NCBI GenBank assembly: GCA_022820025.1
Contig: JAJEGF010000081.1
Span: forward strand, 1-48,607
Length of the DNA stretch: 48,607 bases
Direction: 5' to 3'
DNA from: Chloroflexota bacterium
Lineage (GTDB): Bacteria > Chloroflexota > UBA11872
The notes under the pieces are model-generated. The model saw nothing but the letters and a program-made list of their open reading frames with translations, was not told where the DNA came from and made no database searches. The position numbers and the translations under genes were made by a program. Shown here one piece after another: positions 31,612 through 41,130 of the stretch (within the stretch, counting starts at the first letter, position 1; every line of letters begins with the position of its first letter).

Positions 31612-33497
31612 GCGCTGAATCGCCACAACTCGCCGCTTCCAACCGCGGCGTGAATCGTTCGGCGGTCCGAAGCCGCCTCGGAAATGCTCACGCGTTCCAC
31701 GGCCCGTCCTGCCAGCGGCCCATCCATCCGTGACCAGTCATGACCCTGGGTGTTGGAGAGATACACGCCGTCACTGGTGGCGGCGGCAACCAGGCCGTCA
31801 CGCCCGAAGTCTGACGAGACAGTCACCTGCCGAATCGCCACGCCGCCTTCCGCGACGCGAAGTCCCGACCACGGACCACGGCCCGAACTCGGGGGCATCG
31901 CAATGCGGTCGCGTGCCGCTAGGAGTACGGGCCCAACGTCAGGTTTGAAGCTCGCAGGTATCGCCAGCGAGGCCCAGCCCAGGGAGGTGTCGTACTCGAC
32001 CCAGGGCATCCACGTCTCGCCCGCGTCTGTTGATCGAATGACCATCAGCCGCTGCGCGTCGCCAGCGGCCGCAACCATCGCGCGGTCCTGACCGTAGAGC
32101 GGCGAATAGGCCAGCGCTAGTACCTCGCTACCGTCGAGCCCCGTCCAGACCGATCGCCACGTATCGCCGTGGTCGTGCGAAAGGAGCAGCATCCCGTCCT
32201 GCGCCCCGACCGTTATCTGGCCATCGGAAGCGAAGTCCGGCGAGAACTCCAGCAAGTTTGCTGCCGAGTCATTGGTCAGACCGCCCACGCGCACCCACGA
32301 CCGGGCGCCGTCGGCGCTCCAGATGACCTGGCCGCCCGCTATTCCGCCGGCGATCCCGTCCCGCGCGAATCCGGGCGACAGCCGCACCGCCGTAATCGGA
32401 CCCAATCCCGGGTCATCCAGGGTTGTCGACCAGTTCGACCCGCCATCGCGCGAAACAAGCACGCCGTCCTGCAACGTCCCCAGGACCAACGTATCGTCGC
32501 CGGCGATCGACCGCGACACCGCCAAGTCAAGGATGGGACGGTTGACCAGGCCGGCATTTGTCGCGGCCGGCGGACCGTCCGCGGTCAGCCGATAGACACC
32601 GCCGCGATCGGTCCCGATCAGCGCACGCCCGTTGGACGCTCCCACACAGAGAGCCGAGACCTCGCCGTCCGGGGCAATTGGGCGTTCCTGCCAGGTCGTG
32701 GCGCCGTCACTGGACTGCAACAACCGTCCACGGCCCGTCACGGCAACGACCTGGCGGCTTCCGCCATCCGACTCGGACACGGCGATTCCATTGACCGTGT
32801 CTCCCTCCGAGCGCCATACCGTCTCCCAGCGCCCGCCGCCATCCGTTGAACGCAGCACCCGCCCGGAAACAGTTCCGGCCACGGCGGTTTCTCGCCCGAT
32901 CCAGGCCAGACATTCGATTGGGTCGGCGTCGAGGCCTTCCACGCGCGCCCAGCTTCGACAAGCGTCGGTCGAACGCAGCAGCGCCCCGCTGTCGGTCGCG
33001 GCCAGGACGGCTCCACCGTCCGACGCCCCGGGGGCGATGGCCAGCGCCGAGATCTCAGCGTCTTCCAGGCCGGCAACGAATCCGTTCCACCCCTGCCCCC
33101 GGTTTCGCGAGACGAATACGCCCTCGCGGTGCGTCCCCGCCACGATCATCTGGTCTCGCCCGAAGTCCGGCGAGATAGCGACGCGCGTAACCGTCGGCCG
33201 AATGCCCCAGAACTCGCGGCGAAACCAGCTCTCGCCGCGGTCGAACGACATGTGCAGGCCCGAAACCGCCGTCGCCGCCACAACCACGCCGTCTCGCTCG
33301 AAGTCGGGCGACACGGCCACGTCCTGCACGAACGGGCTGATCAGACCATCGCCGGTCCACTCCCAGCGCTCGCCACCGTCAGTAGACCGAAACACGCCGG
33401 CCAGCGTCGCGGCGAACGCCGTCCCGACTCGGTCGTTGGCGCAGGCGATCGAGCCGACCGTGCCGCCCTCCAGGGCGAGCAGACGCTCCCAACTCAT
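31608..33497 (-). CDS. Large Asp-box (BNR) propeller protein
   Basis: A 629-residue protein with about eleven Asp-box motifs, for example S-T-D-G-G-E-R-W, S-F-D-R-G-E-S-W, S-R-D-G-G-S-N-W, S-H-D-H-G-D-T-W and S-T-D-A-G-E-T-W. They are separated by S-P-D-F-x-R-D-G-x-V-x-A-A-T strands typical of VPS10/sortilin-like and Ycf48-like propellers, so two propellers or one ten-bladed propeller are likely. No signal peptide. The role is unknown; a carbohydrate-binding or scaffold function fits its place between importer ATPases and a glycosidase-like gene. The downstream gene overlaps as ATGA. Confidence 0.68.
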   Translation of the reverse strand: MSWERLLALEGGTVGSIACANDRVGTAFAATLAGVFRSTDGGERWEWTGDGLISPFVQDVAVSPDFERDGVVVAATAVSGLHMSFDRGESWFRREFWGIRPTVTRVAISPDFGRDQMIVAGTHREGVFVSRNRGQGWNGFVAGLEDAEISALAIAPGASDGGAVLAATDSGALLRSTDACRSWARVEGLDADPIECLAWIGRETAVAGTVSGRVLRSTDGGGRWETVWRSEGDTVNGIAVSESDGGSRQVVAVTGRGRLLQSSDGATTWQERPIAPDGEVSALCVGASNGRALIGTDRGGVYRLTADGPPAATNAGLVNRPILDLAVSRSIAGDDTLVLGTLQDGVLVSRDGGSNWSTTLDDPGLGPITAVRLSPGFARDGIAGGIAGGQVIWSADGARSWVRVGGLTNDSAANLLEFSPDFASDGQITVGAQDGMLLLSHDHGDTWRSVWTGLDGSEVLALAYSPLYGQDRAMVAAAGDAQRLMVIRSTDAGETWMPWVEYDTSLGWASLAIPASFKPDVGPVLLAARDRIAMPPSSGRGPWSGLRVAEGGVAIRQVTVSSDFGRDGLVAAATSDGVYLSNTQGHDWSRMDGPLAGRAVERVSISEAASDRRTIHAAVGSGELWRFSA

Positions 33498-33540
33498 ACG
33501 GACACAGGGCGCAAGCGGCCGATGACACGCATTGCCGGTC

Positions 33541-34638
33541 TCAGTCGCTGCGGGCCTCGCCGCCGCGCAGGGCTTCGGCCACCGTCACGGGCGGCACGCC
33601 GCCGGAATCCTCGATCTCACGCCAGAAGTGACATGCCACCGCGTGCCCGTCGCCCGTTTCGGTCAGCAACGGCTCTTCGGTTTTGCAGCGTTCCTGAGCC
33701 CAGGGACAGCGGGGATGGAAGCGGCAGGCCGAAGGTGGGTTCACCGGGCTGGGCACGTCGCCCGGCAGGATGATCCGCTTTCGCTTCGCCTCGATTACGG
33801 GATCGGCCACCGGCACCGCCGACAGCAGCGCTCGCGTATACGGATGCAGCGGTCGGTTGTAGAGCGTGTCGCTGTTCGTGACTTCCACCAGCTTGCCCAA
33901 GTACATCACCGCCACCCGGTGGCTGATGTGGCGCACTACCTTCAGGTCGTGGGCGATAAACAGGTACGCCACTCCCAGGCGCTGTTGCAGGTCCTGCAAC
34001 AGGTTGATGATCTGGGCCTGGATCGAAACGTCCAGCGCCGAAACCGGCTCGTCGCAAACGATGAAGGAAGGCTCGACCGCCAGCGACCGTGCGGTCGCAA
34101 TTCGTTGCCGCTGTCCGCCTGAGAACTCGTGTGGATAGCGCGACGCCTGCGTGCGGCTCAACCCCACGAGCTCCAGGATTTCCTGAACCCGGTTGCGCCG
34201 ATCCTGGCGGCTCTCGTAGAGCTTGTGGACCAGCATTGGCTCTTCAATAATCTTGCCCACGGACATTCGGGGATTCAGCGAGCCATACGGGTCCTGGAAG
34301 ATCATCTGCATCCGGCGTCGCGCCCGCCGCTGCGCGTCCGACTTGAGGCTCGTGAGATTCTGCCCTTCGAACACCACGTCGCCCGCCGTCGGCACTTCCA
34401 ACTGCATGACCGCGTTGCCGGTCGTCGTCTTGCCGCAGCCTGACTCGCCCACCAGCCCCAGCGTTTCACCGGCCTCGATGCTGAACGACACGTCGTCGAC
34501 CGCACGCACCCAGCCCGCGTGCCGCCGGATCAACGCGCCGCGTGTAACTGGAAAGTGTTTGACCAGGTGCTTGACATCGAGAAGCGCGCCGTTGGTCTGG
34601 GCTGTCGTATCGGCCGAGGCTGGGGCGGAGACGTTCAC
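33541..34638 (-). CDS. Oligopeptide-type ABC transporter ATP-binding protein (DppF-like)
   Basis: A 365-residue ATPase with Walker A G-E-S-G-C-G-K-T, the Q-loop region [13 protein letters not shown], signature F-S-G-G-Q-R-Q-R, Walker B F-I-V-C-D-E-P and the switch histidine in F-I-A-H-D-L. The DppF/OppF C-terminal cysteine-rich element [14 protein letters not shown] is present; in relatives it can bind an iron-sulfur cluster. GTG 34638 overlaps the DppD stop as GTGA. It should power the DppC/DppB permease encoded in the facing cluster. Confidence 0.92.
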   Translation of the reverse strand: MNVSAPASADTTAQTNGALLDVKHLVKHFPVTRGALIRRHAGWVRAVDDVSFSIEAGETLGLVGESGCGKTTTGNAVMQLEVPTAGDVVFEGQNLTSLKSDAQRRARRRMQMIFQDPYGSLNPRMSVGKIIEEPMLVHKLYESRQDRRNRVQEILELVGLSRTQASRYPHEFSGGQRQRIATARSLAVEPSFIVCDEPVSALDVSIQAQIINLLQDLQQRLGVAYLFIAHDLKVVRHISHRVAVMYLGKLVEVTNSDTLYNRPLHPYTRALLSAVPVADPVIEAKRKRIILPGDVPSPVNPPSACRFHPRCPWAQERCKTEEPLLTETGDGHAVACHFWREIEDSGGVPPVTVAEALRGGEARSD

Positions 34639-35630
34639 CGCAACTCTCCTGTCGCTGGGTCGACAATGCAGCGAACCGGATGCCCGGCGCCCCGATCCTC
34701 GAGCGCCGGCACCATTGAACGGCAGGCATCGCGAACGTACGGGCAGCGCGGCGCATAGGGGCAGCCCTGCGGCAAACCGATCAGATCCGGCGGCGACCCC
34801 GGAATGTTAGAGAGCTTCTCCGACCGATCACCGGTAATCGTCGGCACCGCCTGCATCAGACCCAGCGTGTACGGATGCTGCGGCCGCGCGAATAGCTCGT
34901 GGACCGGCGCGTATTCCACAATGAACCCGGCGTACATCACCGCCACCCGGTCGCAGAATCCGGCAACCAGCGCCAGTTCATGCGTGATCAGGATCACCGC
35001 CATGCCGAGTTCGCGCCGCAGTTCCGCCAGCAACTCGATCACCTGCGCCTGAATCGTCACGTCCAGCGCCGTCGTCGGTTCGTCGGCAATCAGCAGATCC
35101 GGTTGACAGGAAATCGCCATCGCGATCATGGCCCGCTGCTGCATACCGCCCGATAGCTGATGCGGATAGTCCTTCACCCGCTCTTCCGGCGCCGGAATCC
35201 CCACCGTGTCCAATAACTCAACGGCCTTCGCCCGCGCTTCCTGCTTGGTCATGTTGAGATGAAGCCGCAGGGACTCCTCGATTTGCCGTCCAACCGGGTA
35301 TACGGGGTTCAGGGAACTCATTGGGTCCTGGAAGATCATGGCGATCTGCGCGCCCCGGATCTCCCGCATCTCATCGGCTGGGACTTGCAACAGGTCTTTG
35401 CCACGAAACCGGATTGATCCGCGTGACACATTGCCGGCCGGACGCGCCACCAGTCCCATGATCGCCAGCGAACTGACGCTCTTGCCGCACCCGGACTCGC
35501 CGACAATCCCGATCGAGTCGCCCTCGGCCAACTCGTAGGAAATCCCGTTCACCGCGTGGACCACGCCCTCGTCGGTGTCGAATTCCACCGCCAGATCGTC
35601 CACCGTTAGCAGCGTGCCATTCTCTGTCAT
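34635..35630 (-). CDS. Oligopeptide-type ABC transporter ATP-binding protein (DppD-like)
   Basis: A 331-residue ATPase. Walker A is G-E-S-G-C-G-K-S (44-51), the signature L-S-G-G-M-Q-Q-R, Walker [13 protein letters not shown] and the C-terminal oligopeptide element [17 protein letters not shown] 35630 is used: gagga lies about five bases upstream, and the ATG overlaps the HyuB stop as ATGA. An open frame extends 62 codons further but is antisense to nothing useful and has no start signal. It pairs with DppF immediately downstream. Confidence 0.92.
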   Translation of the reverse strand: MTENGTLLTVDDLAVEFDTDEGVVHAVNGISYELAEGDSIGIVGESGCGKSVSSLAIMGLVARPAGNVSRGSIRFRGKDLLQVPADEMREIRGAQIAMIFQDPMSSLNPVYPVGRQIEESLRLHLNMTKQEARAKAVELLDTVGIPAPEERVKDYPHQLSGGMQQRAMIAMAISCQPDLLIADEPTTALDVTIQAQVIELLAELRRELGMAVILITHELALVAGFCDRVAVMYAGFIVEYAPVHELFARPQHPYTLGLMQAVPTITGDRSEKLSNIPGSPPDLIGLPQGCPYAPRCPYVRDACRSMVPALEDRGAGHPVRCIVDPATGELR

Positions 35631-37687
35631 TGAATCCTCGCGTCTGATCGCTGCCCGTAGCGTGGCAGCCAGTACGTGCGGTAGCGCGCGTCGCAATCCT
35701 GCGAACAGAACTGGTGGCCGTCGCCGGCCCGCCAGATGTCGCTGGGTATCACCTGTCCGCAGAACTCGCAGTTGGTCACGTCGGTCTGCCACCAGTCGCC
35801 GTCCAGGCGCTCCCAATGACCGCCTCTGGGCGGCTGGGCGTCGGTGGCGGGTCGTAACGGATCGCGGGCCATCCGCGCCGCGCCGGAGTCCTGAGCCAGC
35901 TCTTCACGAAGAGCTTCGGTACCCGCGTCGTCGTTTAGGTATCGCCCGTCAATCTCGTCTATCGCCACCCGATACACCTCACGCGCCGCGTCGACCGAGA
36001 CAAATCGCTCGCGGACGTCCCGCAGCACCTGCTCGGGCTCCCGAAGCTCCGGCGCTCCGTAGCCGCCGCCGCCGGGGCTCCCAATCAACACCTCGTCGCC
36101 CGCCCGAAGCTCGATATTCGCGATGCGCGAGTTGCTGGTCGTCCCGAAGGCCTCGCCAAACGTCTGAAACGTCGGTGTTCCGGTCCGCCGCACCAGGAGT
36201 CTTGACGTATCGCCCGTGCGCCCACCGTAAAGCCCCCACGGGCGTGAAACCATCCGGTCGAAGAGCGCCGAGACGGTAATCGATGGCGCGCGGACCTCCA
36301 GGATCCGGTCCGACCCAAGACCGCCGCGCTGTGCGCCCGCCCCGCCGGAGTCGGTGCGCAACCGGTAGGCGCGCGCCATGAACGGATAGCGTGTCTCAAA
36401 AATCTCCACCGGTGTGGCGGGGCAATTCCCGTTGGGGACGACCTGGTGGCTATTGCCGTCGGCCCCGGCTCGTCCGCCCCAGCCTACCCCGTCGAAGTGG
36501 TAGTGGACGTAGTAGTGACCCGTATCGGGGTGTGTCCCGCCAAAGAGGAAATTGCACGACGTGCCGCCGGTCGCCGCGGACACCCGGTCCGGCACGGCCT
36601 GCGCCAACGCGCCCATCACGATTCCCCAGATCCGCGGATGCGTCTCCGTGTTGCCGCCAACCGACGCGCCCGGATGAACCACGTTCACGATCGACCCTGG
36701 TCGTGCAATCACCGTGATCGGACGATAGGCCCCATCGTTGTGCGGCACGTCGTTGTCCGCGAAATGGAAGATCGCGTTGTATACGCCGGACGCCGTCACG
36801 CCGTACGTGCAATTCAGCACGTGCGCCGCCTGCGGATCGCTCTCGGTGAAATCGGCCACGATTTCGCCGTCATTGACGATGAGCCGCAGCCGGATCCAGT
36901 CGCGTGCCGGCGGATCCCGCGCGTCCTCCATGTGGTCGGCGAATTCGTACTCGCCGTCTGGAATCGCACGAATCTCGTTGCGCATCCAGCGCTCGGCGTG
37001 ATCCATCAGCGCGGCGCTCACCTGCCGCACCGTTTCCAGGCCAAACGTCTCCAATAGCTCGTGGCAGCGGCGCTCCGCCACGGTCAGCGACGCGATCATC
37101 GCGTGCAGGTCGCCCCACGTATAGCGTGGCGCGCGGTGATTCGACATGATCACCCGCCACACGTCGTGGTTGTATTCGCCCTCGCGCATCAGCCACACGG
37201 GCGGTAGCCGCAGCCCCTCCTGGTAAACCTCGGTCGCCGTGGCGGCGAATCCGCCAACCGCCATGCCGCCAATCTCCACCAGGTGCGCGATGTTGGCCAC
37301 GTAGCCGAACAGCTCGCCGTCGTAATACACCGGCTTGATGACTACGTGCTCCGGCATGTGCACGCCCCCGCGGTAGGGATCGTTGTGCACGATCACGTCG
37401 CCCGGCTTCACCGCGTCCTCGCCCAACTCCGCGATCAACCACTTCACCACAAATCGGATTGCGCCCACTTGTGCCGGGCAAAACTCCGTCTGCGCCAGCA
37501 TCCGACCCTCGCGGTCGAACAGCACGCACGAAAAGTCGCGACTCTCGCTGAAAATCGGCGAGTACGCGGTGCGCATCATTGTGGTGCCCATCTCGCGGCA
37601 CACGCCCACCAACCGGTTGTAGAGCACCGTCTGTGTCACCAGGTCGCGTGCCGGGTCGGTGCCCACGGCTACTTGTGACGCGCTCAC
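35627..37687 (-). CDS. Hydantoinase B/oxoprolinase-family protein with extra C-terminal zinc-binding tail
   Basis: A 686-residue HyuB-type subunit, which together with HyuA performs ATP-dependent opening of 5-oxoproline or hydantoin rings or carboxylates acetone-like ketones. Family landmarks are I-F-S-E-S-R-D-F-S, G-D-V-I-V-H-N-D-P-Y-R-G-G-V-H, G-A-S-V-G-G-N-T-E-T and the glycine-rich G-S-P-G-G-G-G-Y-G near residue 555. An additional tail of about 120 residues ends with Cys640, Cys643, Cys661 and Cys665 (C-x2-C, C-x3-C), a treble-clef-like zinc site not found in standard HyuB. GTG 37687 overlaps the HyuA stop as GTGA; GTG 37693 is also possible. Confidence 0.85.
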   Translation of the reverse strand: MSASQVAVGTDPARDLVTQTVLYNRLVGVCREMGTTMMRTAYSPIFSESRDFSCVLFDREGRMLAQTEFCPAQVGAIRFVVKWLIAELGEDAVKPGDVIVHNDPYRGGVHMPEHVVIKPVYYDGELFGYVANIAHLVEIGGMAVGGFAATATEVYQEGLRLPPVWLMREGEYNHDVWRVIMSNHRAPRYTWGDLHAMIASLTVAERRCHELLETFGLETVRQVSAALMDHAERWMRNEIRAIPDGEYEFADHMEDARDPPARDWIRLRLIVNDGEIVADFTESDPQAAHVLNCTYGVTASGVYNAIFHFADNDVPHNDGAYRPITVIARPGSIVNVVHPGASVGGNTETHPRIWGIVMGALAQAVPDRVSAATGGTSCNFLFGGTHPDTGHYYVHYHFDGVGWGGRAGADGNSHQVVPNGNCPATPVEIFETRYPFMARAYRLRTDSGGAGAQRGGLGSDRILEVRAPSITVSALFDRMVSRPWGLYGGRTGDTSRLLVRRTGTPTFQTFGEAFGTTSNSRIANIELRAGDEVLIGSPGGGGYGAPELREPEQVLRDVRERFVSVDAAREVYRVAIDEIDGRYLNDDAGTEALREELAQDSGAARMARDPLRPATDAQPPRGGHWERLDGDWWQTDVTNCEFCGQVIPSDIWRAGDGHQFCSQDCDARYRTYWLPRYGQRSDARIQ

Positions 37688-39735
37688 GCCCACACCAGAC
37701 TGGCCAGGCCATGCGGTCCAATTGTCAACGTCTGACCTGGATGTACGACCGTTGTCGAGTCCAGTTCTTCAATTACGGCTGGACCCTCGATCACGTCGGC
37801 CGGAGAAAGATCCTCGCGCTCGTAGATCGGACAGTCGACAGGCCCACGCGGGTCAAAGTAAACCCGCCGGCGCGTGCGCGGATTGGCCGGCGGCCGTTCG
37901 GGAAGTGCCGAGAGCCGCGGCTTCGAAGCCGCGCCCACGGCGCTCACGTTCAATTGCACGACTTCGATAACTTCATTCGCGATGCGATAGCCGTACTCCG
38001 CCTCGTAGTGCTGTTCGAACCCGTCGATCAGCCGCTGCCATCCATCCTGCGTCAGATGGCCGTCCGGGATCGGAATCTCCTCTTCGTAATTCTGCCCCAG
38101 GTATCGCATGTTGGCTGACCGCAGAATCGTCGGCTCGCCGCTGAACCCCTCCCGGCCGAGGTCGTCCACGGCTTCGCGTACGAGCGTACGCAGGCGGGCG
38201 TCAAGTTCGTCAAGGTCTGGCGCATCCGAACGAACCAGGTGCGTCCAGGTCTTATCCACCCGAATGTCGGCCAGCAGTGTCCCGAACGCCGAACAGAGCC
38301 CCGGGTGCGGCGGGATCAAGGTCGCCCGCGTCCCGATCACCCGCGCGATGGCCGCCGCGTGCAGCGGCCCGGCGCCGCCAAACGCCACCAGGCTGAACAC
38401 GCGTGGGTCCAGGCCGCGCTGGACCGTCAATAGCCGCATCGCCTCGGCAATGTTCTCGACCGCGATCTCTACGACGGCATGCGCGGTGTCCACGGGCGGC
38501 AAACCGACCTTGCGAGCCGTCCGCTCGATCGCGGCATACGCCAGGTCGGCGTCCAGCGGCAACTCGCCGCCCAGGAAGTTGTCAGGATTTAGCCGGCCCA
38601 ACACCACGTTGGCGTCCGTAACCGTGGCCTCCTCGCCGCCCTGGGCGTAGCAGGCCGGTCCGGGAACCGCTCCCGCGCTTTGCGGCCCGACTTGCAGCAG
38701 GCCGCCCTTGTTCACCCAGGCAATCGACCCCCCGCCAGCCCCCATCGTCGTCATCTCGATGAACGGCGCCGCCACCGGCAGCCCGAACTCGATCTCCCAG
38801 GCGGTCGTGTAGCCGACGCGCCCGTCGGCTACCACTCCCACGTCGGTGCTGGTCCCGCCCATGTCGAACGTAATCGCGTTCTCTTGGCCGGCCTCGGCCC
38901 CGAAGGCCTGCCCGGCGATGATGCCGCCGGAAAGCCCGGATAGCACGGTCTGCACCGGACGCTCGCCCGCCGTTTGCGACAGCATCTGGCCGCCGTTTGA
39001 CTTCATGACCGACCACGACCGCGCAAATCCGCGCTCGCGAAGACCTTGATCCAGTGAGCCGATGAAGCGGCTCACCAGCGGCTTGACCGCCGCGTCGGCA
39101 ATCGTGGTGCTGGCTCGTTCGTACTCCCGCCATATCGGCGCCACCTCGTGCGAGGCCGAGATCGGAATCCCCGGAAATGCTTCGGACAGCGCCTGGCGCA
39201 CACATGCCTCATGGTCCGGGCGCACATAAGAAAACAGGAAGCTCAGAGCAAACGCGACATCGGGCGACTCAATGTCCGTATCGGTCAGCCGCTCGCGAAT
39301 CGTGCCGATCAGATTGTCGATGCCATCGGCGGTCAACGCCGTCACCGTCTCGCCCCTGTAGTCAATCCGCTCCCGGATCCCCAGGCAGTCCCGCCGCGCC
39401 ACCAGCGGCAGTGGTCGCTCCCAGTCCAGGTCATAGTGAAACTTGCGATCAACCCGCTGCAGGAACGGTACGTCCTCGAACCCCTCCGTTGTTATGTAAA
39501 GGACCCGCGCGCCGCGCCGCTGTAGCAATGCGTTCACGGCAACGGTTGTGCCCAGCACGAAGAATGTCGCCGACGCGGGTTCGATTCCCGCCTGCTCCAG
39601 CGCCGCCAGGATTGCCCGGCTCGGCTCGTCCGGCGTGGACGGCAGTTTGACGACGTCGACTTGCCCGCTGGCCTCGTCCATCACGACAAGGTCCGTGAAC
39701 GTGCCCCCGGTATCGATACCAATCCGTACGCCCAA
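37684..39735 (-). CDS. Hydantoinase A/oxoprolinase-family protein
   Basis: A 683-residue HyuA-type ATP-binding subunit with the actin-like phosphate loop I-G-I-D-T-G-G-T-F-T-D at the N-terminus, L-G-T-T-V-A-V-N-A-L-L, the S-N-G-G-Q-M region, F-D-M-G-G-T-S-T-D-V-G and the G-A-G-G-G-S-I-A-W loop. The frame is open more than 400 codons upstream, but the family start places translation at TTG 39735, preceded by gaggac about nine bases earlier. It is the first gene of a minus-strand cluster: HyuA, HyuB, DppD, DppF, Asp-box protein and glycosidase-like protein. Substrate unknown; cyclic amides are the default guess. Confidence 0.85.
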   Translation of the reverse strand: MGVRIGIDTGGTFTDLVVMDEASGQVDVVKLPSTPDEPSRAILAALEQAGIEPASATFFVLGTTVAVNALLQRRGARVLYITTEGFEDVPFLQRVDRKFHYDLDWERPLPLVARRDCLGIRERIDYRGETVTALTADGIDNLIGTIRERLTDTDIESPDVAFALSFLFSYVRPDHEACVRQALSEAFPGIPISASHEVAPIWREYERASTTIADAAVKPLVSRFIGSLDQGLRERGFARSWSVMKSNGGQMLSQTAGERPVQTVLSGLSGGIIAGQAFGAEAGQENAITFDMGGTSTDVGVVADGRVGYTTAWEIEFGLPVAAPFIEMTTMGAGGGSIAWVNKGGLLQVGPQSAGAVPGPACYAQGGEEATVTDANVVLGRLNPDNFLGGELPLDADLAYAAIERTARKVGLPPVDTAHAVVEIAVENIAEAMRLLTVQRGLDPRVFSLVAFGGAGPLHAAAIARVIGTRATLIPPHPGLCSAFGTLLADIRVDKTWTHLVRSDAPDLDELDARLRTLVREAVDDLGREGFSGEPTILRSANMRYLGQNYEEEIPIPDGHLTQDGWQRLIDGFEQHYEAEYGYRIANEVIEVVQLNVSAVGAASKPRLSALPERPPANPRTRRRVYFDPRGPVDCPIYEREDLSPADVIEGPAVIEELDSTTVVHPGQTLTIGPHGLASLVWA

Positions 39736-39807
39736 GAGCTTCTGTCCTCTTACGAATCCGAGTGGGGAGCGGTTCGGTGGGCCAAAGCCTGCCACTCGAT
39801 TGCAATA

Positions 39808-41130
39808 ATGCGCCGCGCCCTCATCATCGGCTCTGCCGAAGGAGACGGCGCGGCGCGCGCAACCTATCGAGAACCGTGCGGAAGCGTCAACCGCCGCGGC
39901 ATTCGGACGATCCGCCCCGGGGCGAATAACATACGCGGCGAGCCGATTCACGATGGTGCAGCCACGAACCAGCAACTCCCCGGTGCATCCCAGGCACCCA
40001 TTCGCGCAGGCGTCGTGGGCCCTGGAACCATCGGACGCATCCACGTCGATGCCCTCCGCCGCAATGGAGTCGAAGTCATCACGGTGGTCGCCTCGACCCT
40101 CGAACGAGCCGAATCCGCCGCTATCCGGCTTCGTATCCCACATGCGGATGCCGGCCTGGCCGCGGCCCTCGATCGCGGCCTCGACGCTGTCCACATCTGC
40201 GCGCCCAACGCCCTGCACCACGAACTGGTGCTCCAGGCCCTGGAACGCAACGTCCACGTGGTCTGCGAAAAGCCCCTCGGGCTCGATGTGGCCGAAGCCG
40301 CCGACCTCGCGGCTGCCGCCCGGCAAGCCGGAGTCATCCACGCCGTTTGTTTCAACAATCGCTTCTACCCGCTGATCCAGGAAATCGCCGCCCGTCGTCG
40401 CGAGGGCTTCATCGGCCGCACCTTCCTCATCCGCGCTTCCATCGCCGACGACACCCTCTGGCACCGCAACGATTGGGACTGGCGGCTTGTCCCATCCATC
40501 GGCGGCCCCACGGTCGTCACATCGACCACTGGCAGTCACCTGCTGGATCTGGTCATGTTCATCCTCGGCGCGCGTCCCACAGCCCTCTGTGCATCCTTCG
40601 GCACGGCGCACGCTGACCGCCGACCGCCGGAATCCGAAGTCCAGGAGTCGGCAGCCACCGAGGGGTCCGCCATGGACGATCTCGCCGGACTCCTGGTCCG
40701 CTTCTCCGACGGAACCCAGGCCGTCCTCTCGCTCTCCCACGTAGCGGCCGGACATCCCTACCGGGTGCAAGTTGAAATCGACGCCGAAAACGCCGGCGTC
40801 AGTTGGGACTCCGAGCGACCCAACGAATTGTGGATTGGCCACCGCGACGAACCGAACGAACTCCTGGTTGCCGACGCCCGCCACATGCGCCCCGACGCTC
40901 GGAGATTCGTCGAAAAGGCCGGCGCCTATCGCGAAGGATTCGACGAGACGTTCCGCCTGCTCTTCCGCGACGTTTACGCGCACATTGCCGCCGACAACGA
41001 TGCTCCGGCTCCCTATCCCACGTTTAGCGACGGCCACCGCCAACTCGTGGTCCATGAGGCGATCCAAACCAGCGTCGCCGAACGCCGCTGGGTTGACCTC
41101 GACTGGTCCGAATTCGACAGCCTCGCCTAA
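39808..41130 (+). CDS. Gfo/Idh/MocA-family oxidoreductase (start uncertain)
   Basis: The conserved protein begins near 40000 with I-R-A-G-V-V-G-P-G-T-I-G-R, the Rossmann loop, and continues with H-I-C-A-P-N-A-L-H, V-V-C-E-K-P-L-G and a substrate domain. It is an NAD(P)-dependent sugar-type dehydrogenase. The only in-frame ATG before it, at 39808, adds 64 residues with no family look, and no in-frame ATG, GTG or TTG lies closer. A different-frame ATG at 39953 suggests either a rare start such as ATT near 39940 or an indel near the N-terminus. The 3' end overlaps the convergent amidohydrolase gene by four bases. Confidence 0.78.
   Translation: MRRALIIGSAEGDGAARATYREPCGSVNRRGIRTIRPGANNIRGEPIHDGAATNQQLPGASQAPIRAGVVGPGTIGRIHVDALRRNGVEVITVVASTLERAESAAIRLRIPHADAGLAAALDRGLDAVHICAPNALHHELVLQALERNVHVVCEKPLGLDVAEAADLAAAARQAGVIHAVCFNNRFYPLIQEIAARRREGFIGRTFLIRASIADDTLWHRNDWDWRLVPSIGGPTVVTSTTGSHLLDLVMFILGARPTALCASFGTAHADRRPPESEVQESAATEGSAMDDLAGLLVRFSDGTQAVLSLSHVAAGHPYRVQVEIDAENAGVSWDSERPNELWIGHRDEPNELLVADARHMRPDARRFVEKAGAYREGFDETFRLLFRDVYAHIAADNDAPAPYPTFSDGHRQLVVHEAIQTSVAERRWVDLDWSEFDSLA

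Noticed and set aside
39491..39501. A third copy of gttatgtaaag
   Set aside because: It lies inside the intact HyuA gene, where codon constraints explain it, and nothing nearby resembles the 5.9-6.3 kb region.
39575..39591. A perfect tRNA T-arm-like sequence (gcggg-ttcgatt-cccgc)
   Set aside because: No matching acceptor stem, D arm or anticodon arm lies upstream, and the stretch codes for HyuA residues on the other strand.
39736..41067. A 444-codon upstream extension of the HyuA frame
   Set aside because: It is antisense to the Gfo/Idh gene; the family start (I-G-I-D-T-G-G-T) sits at 39735 with a ribosome-binding site.
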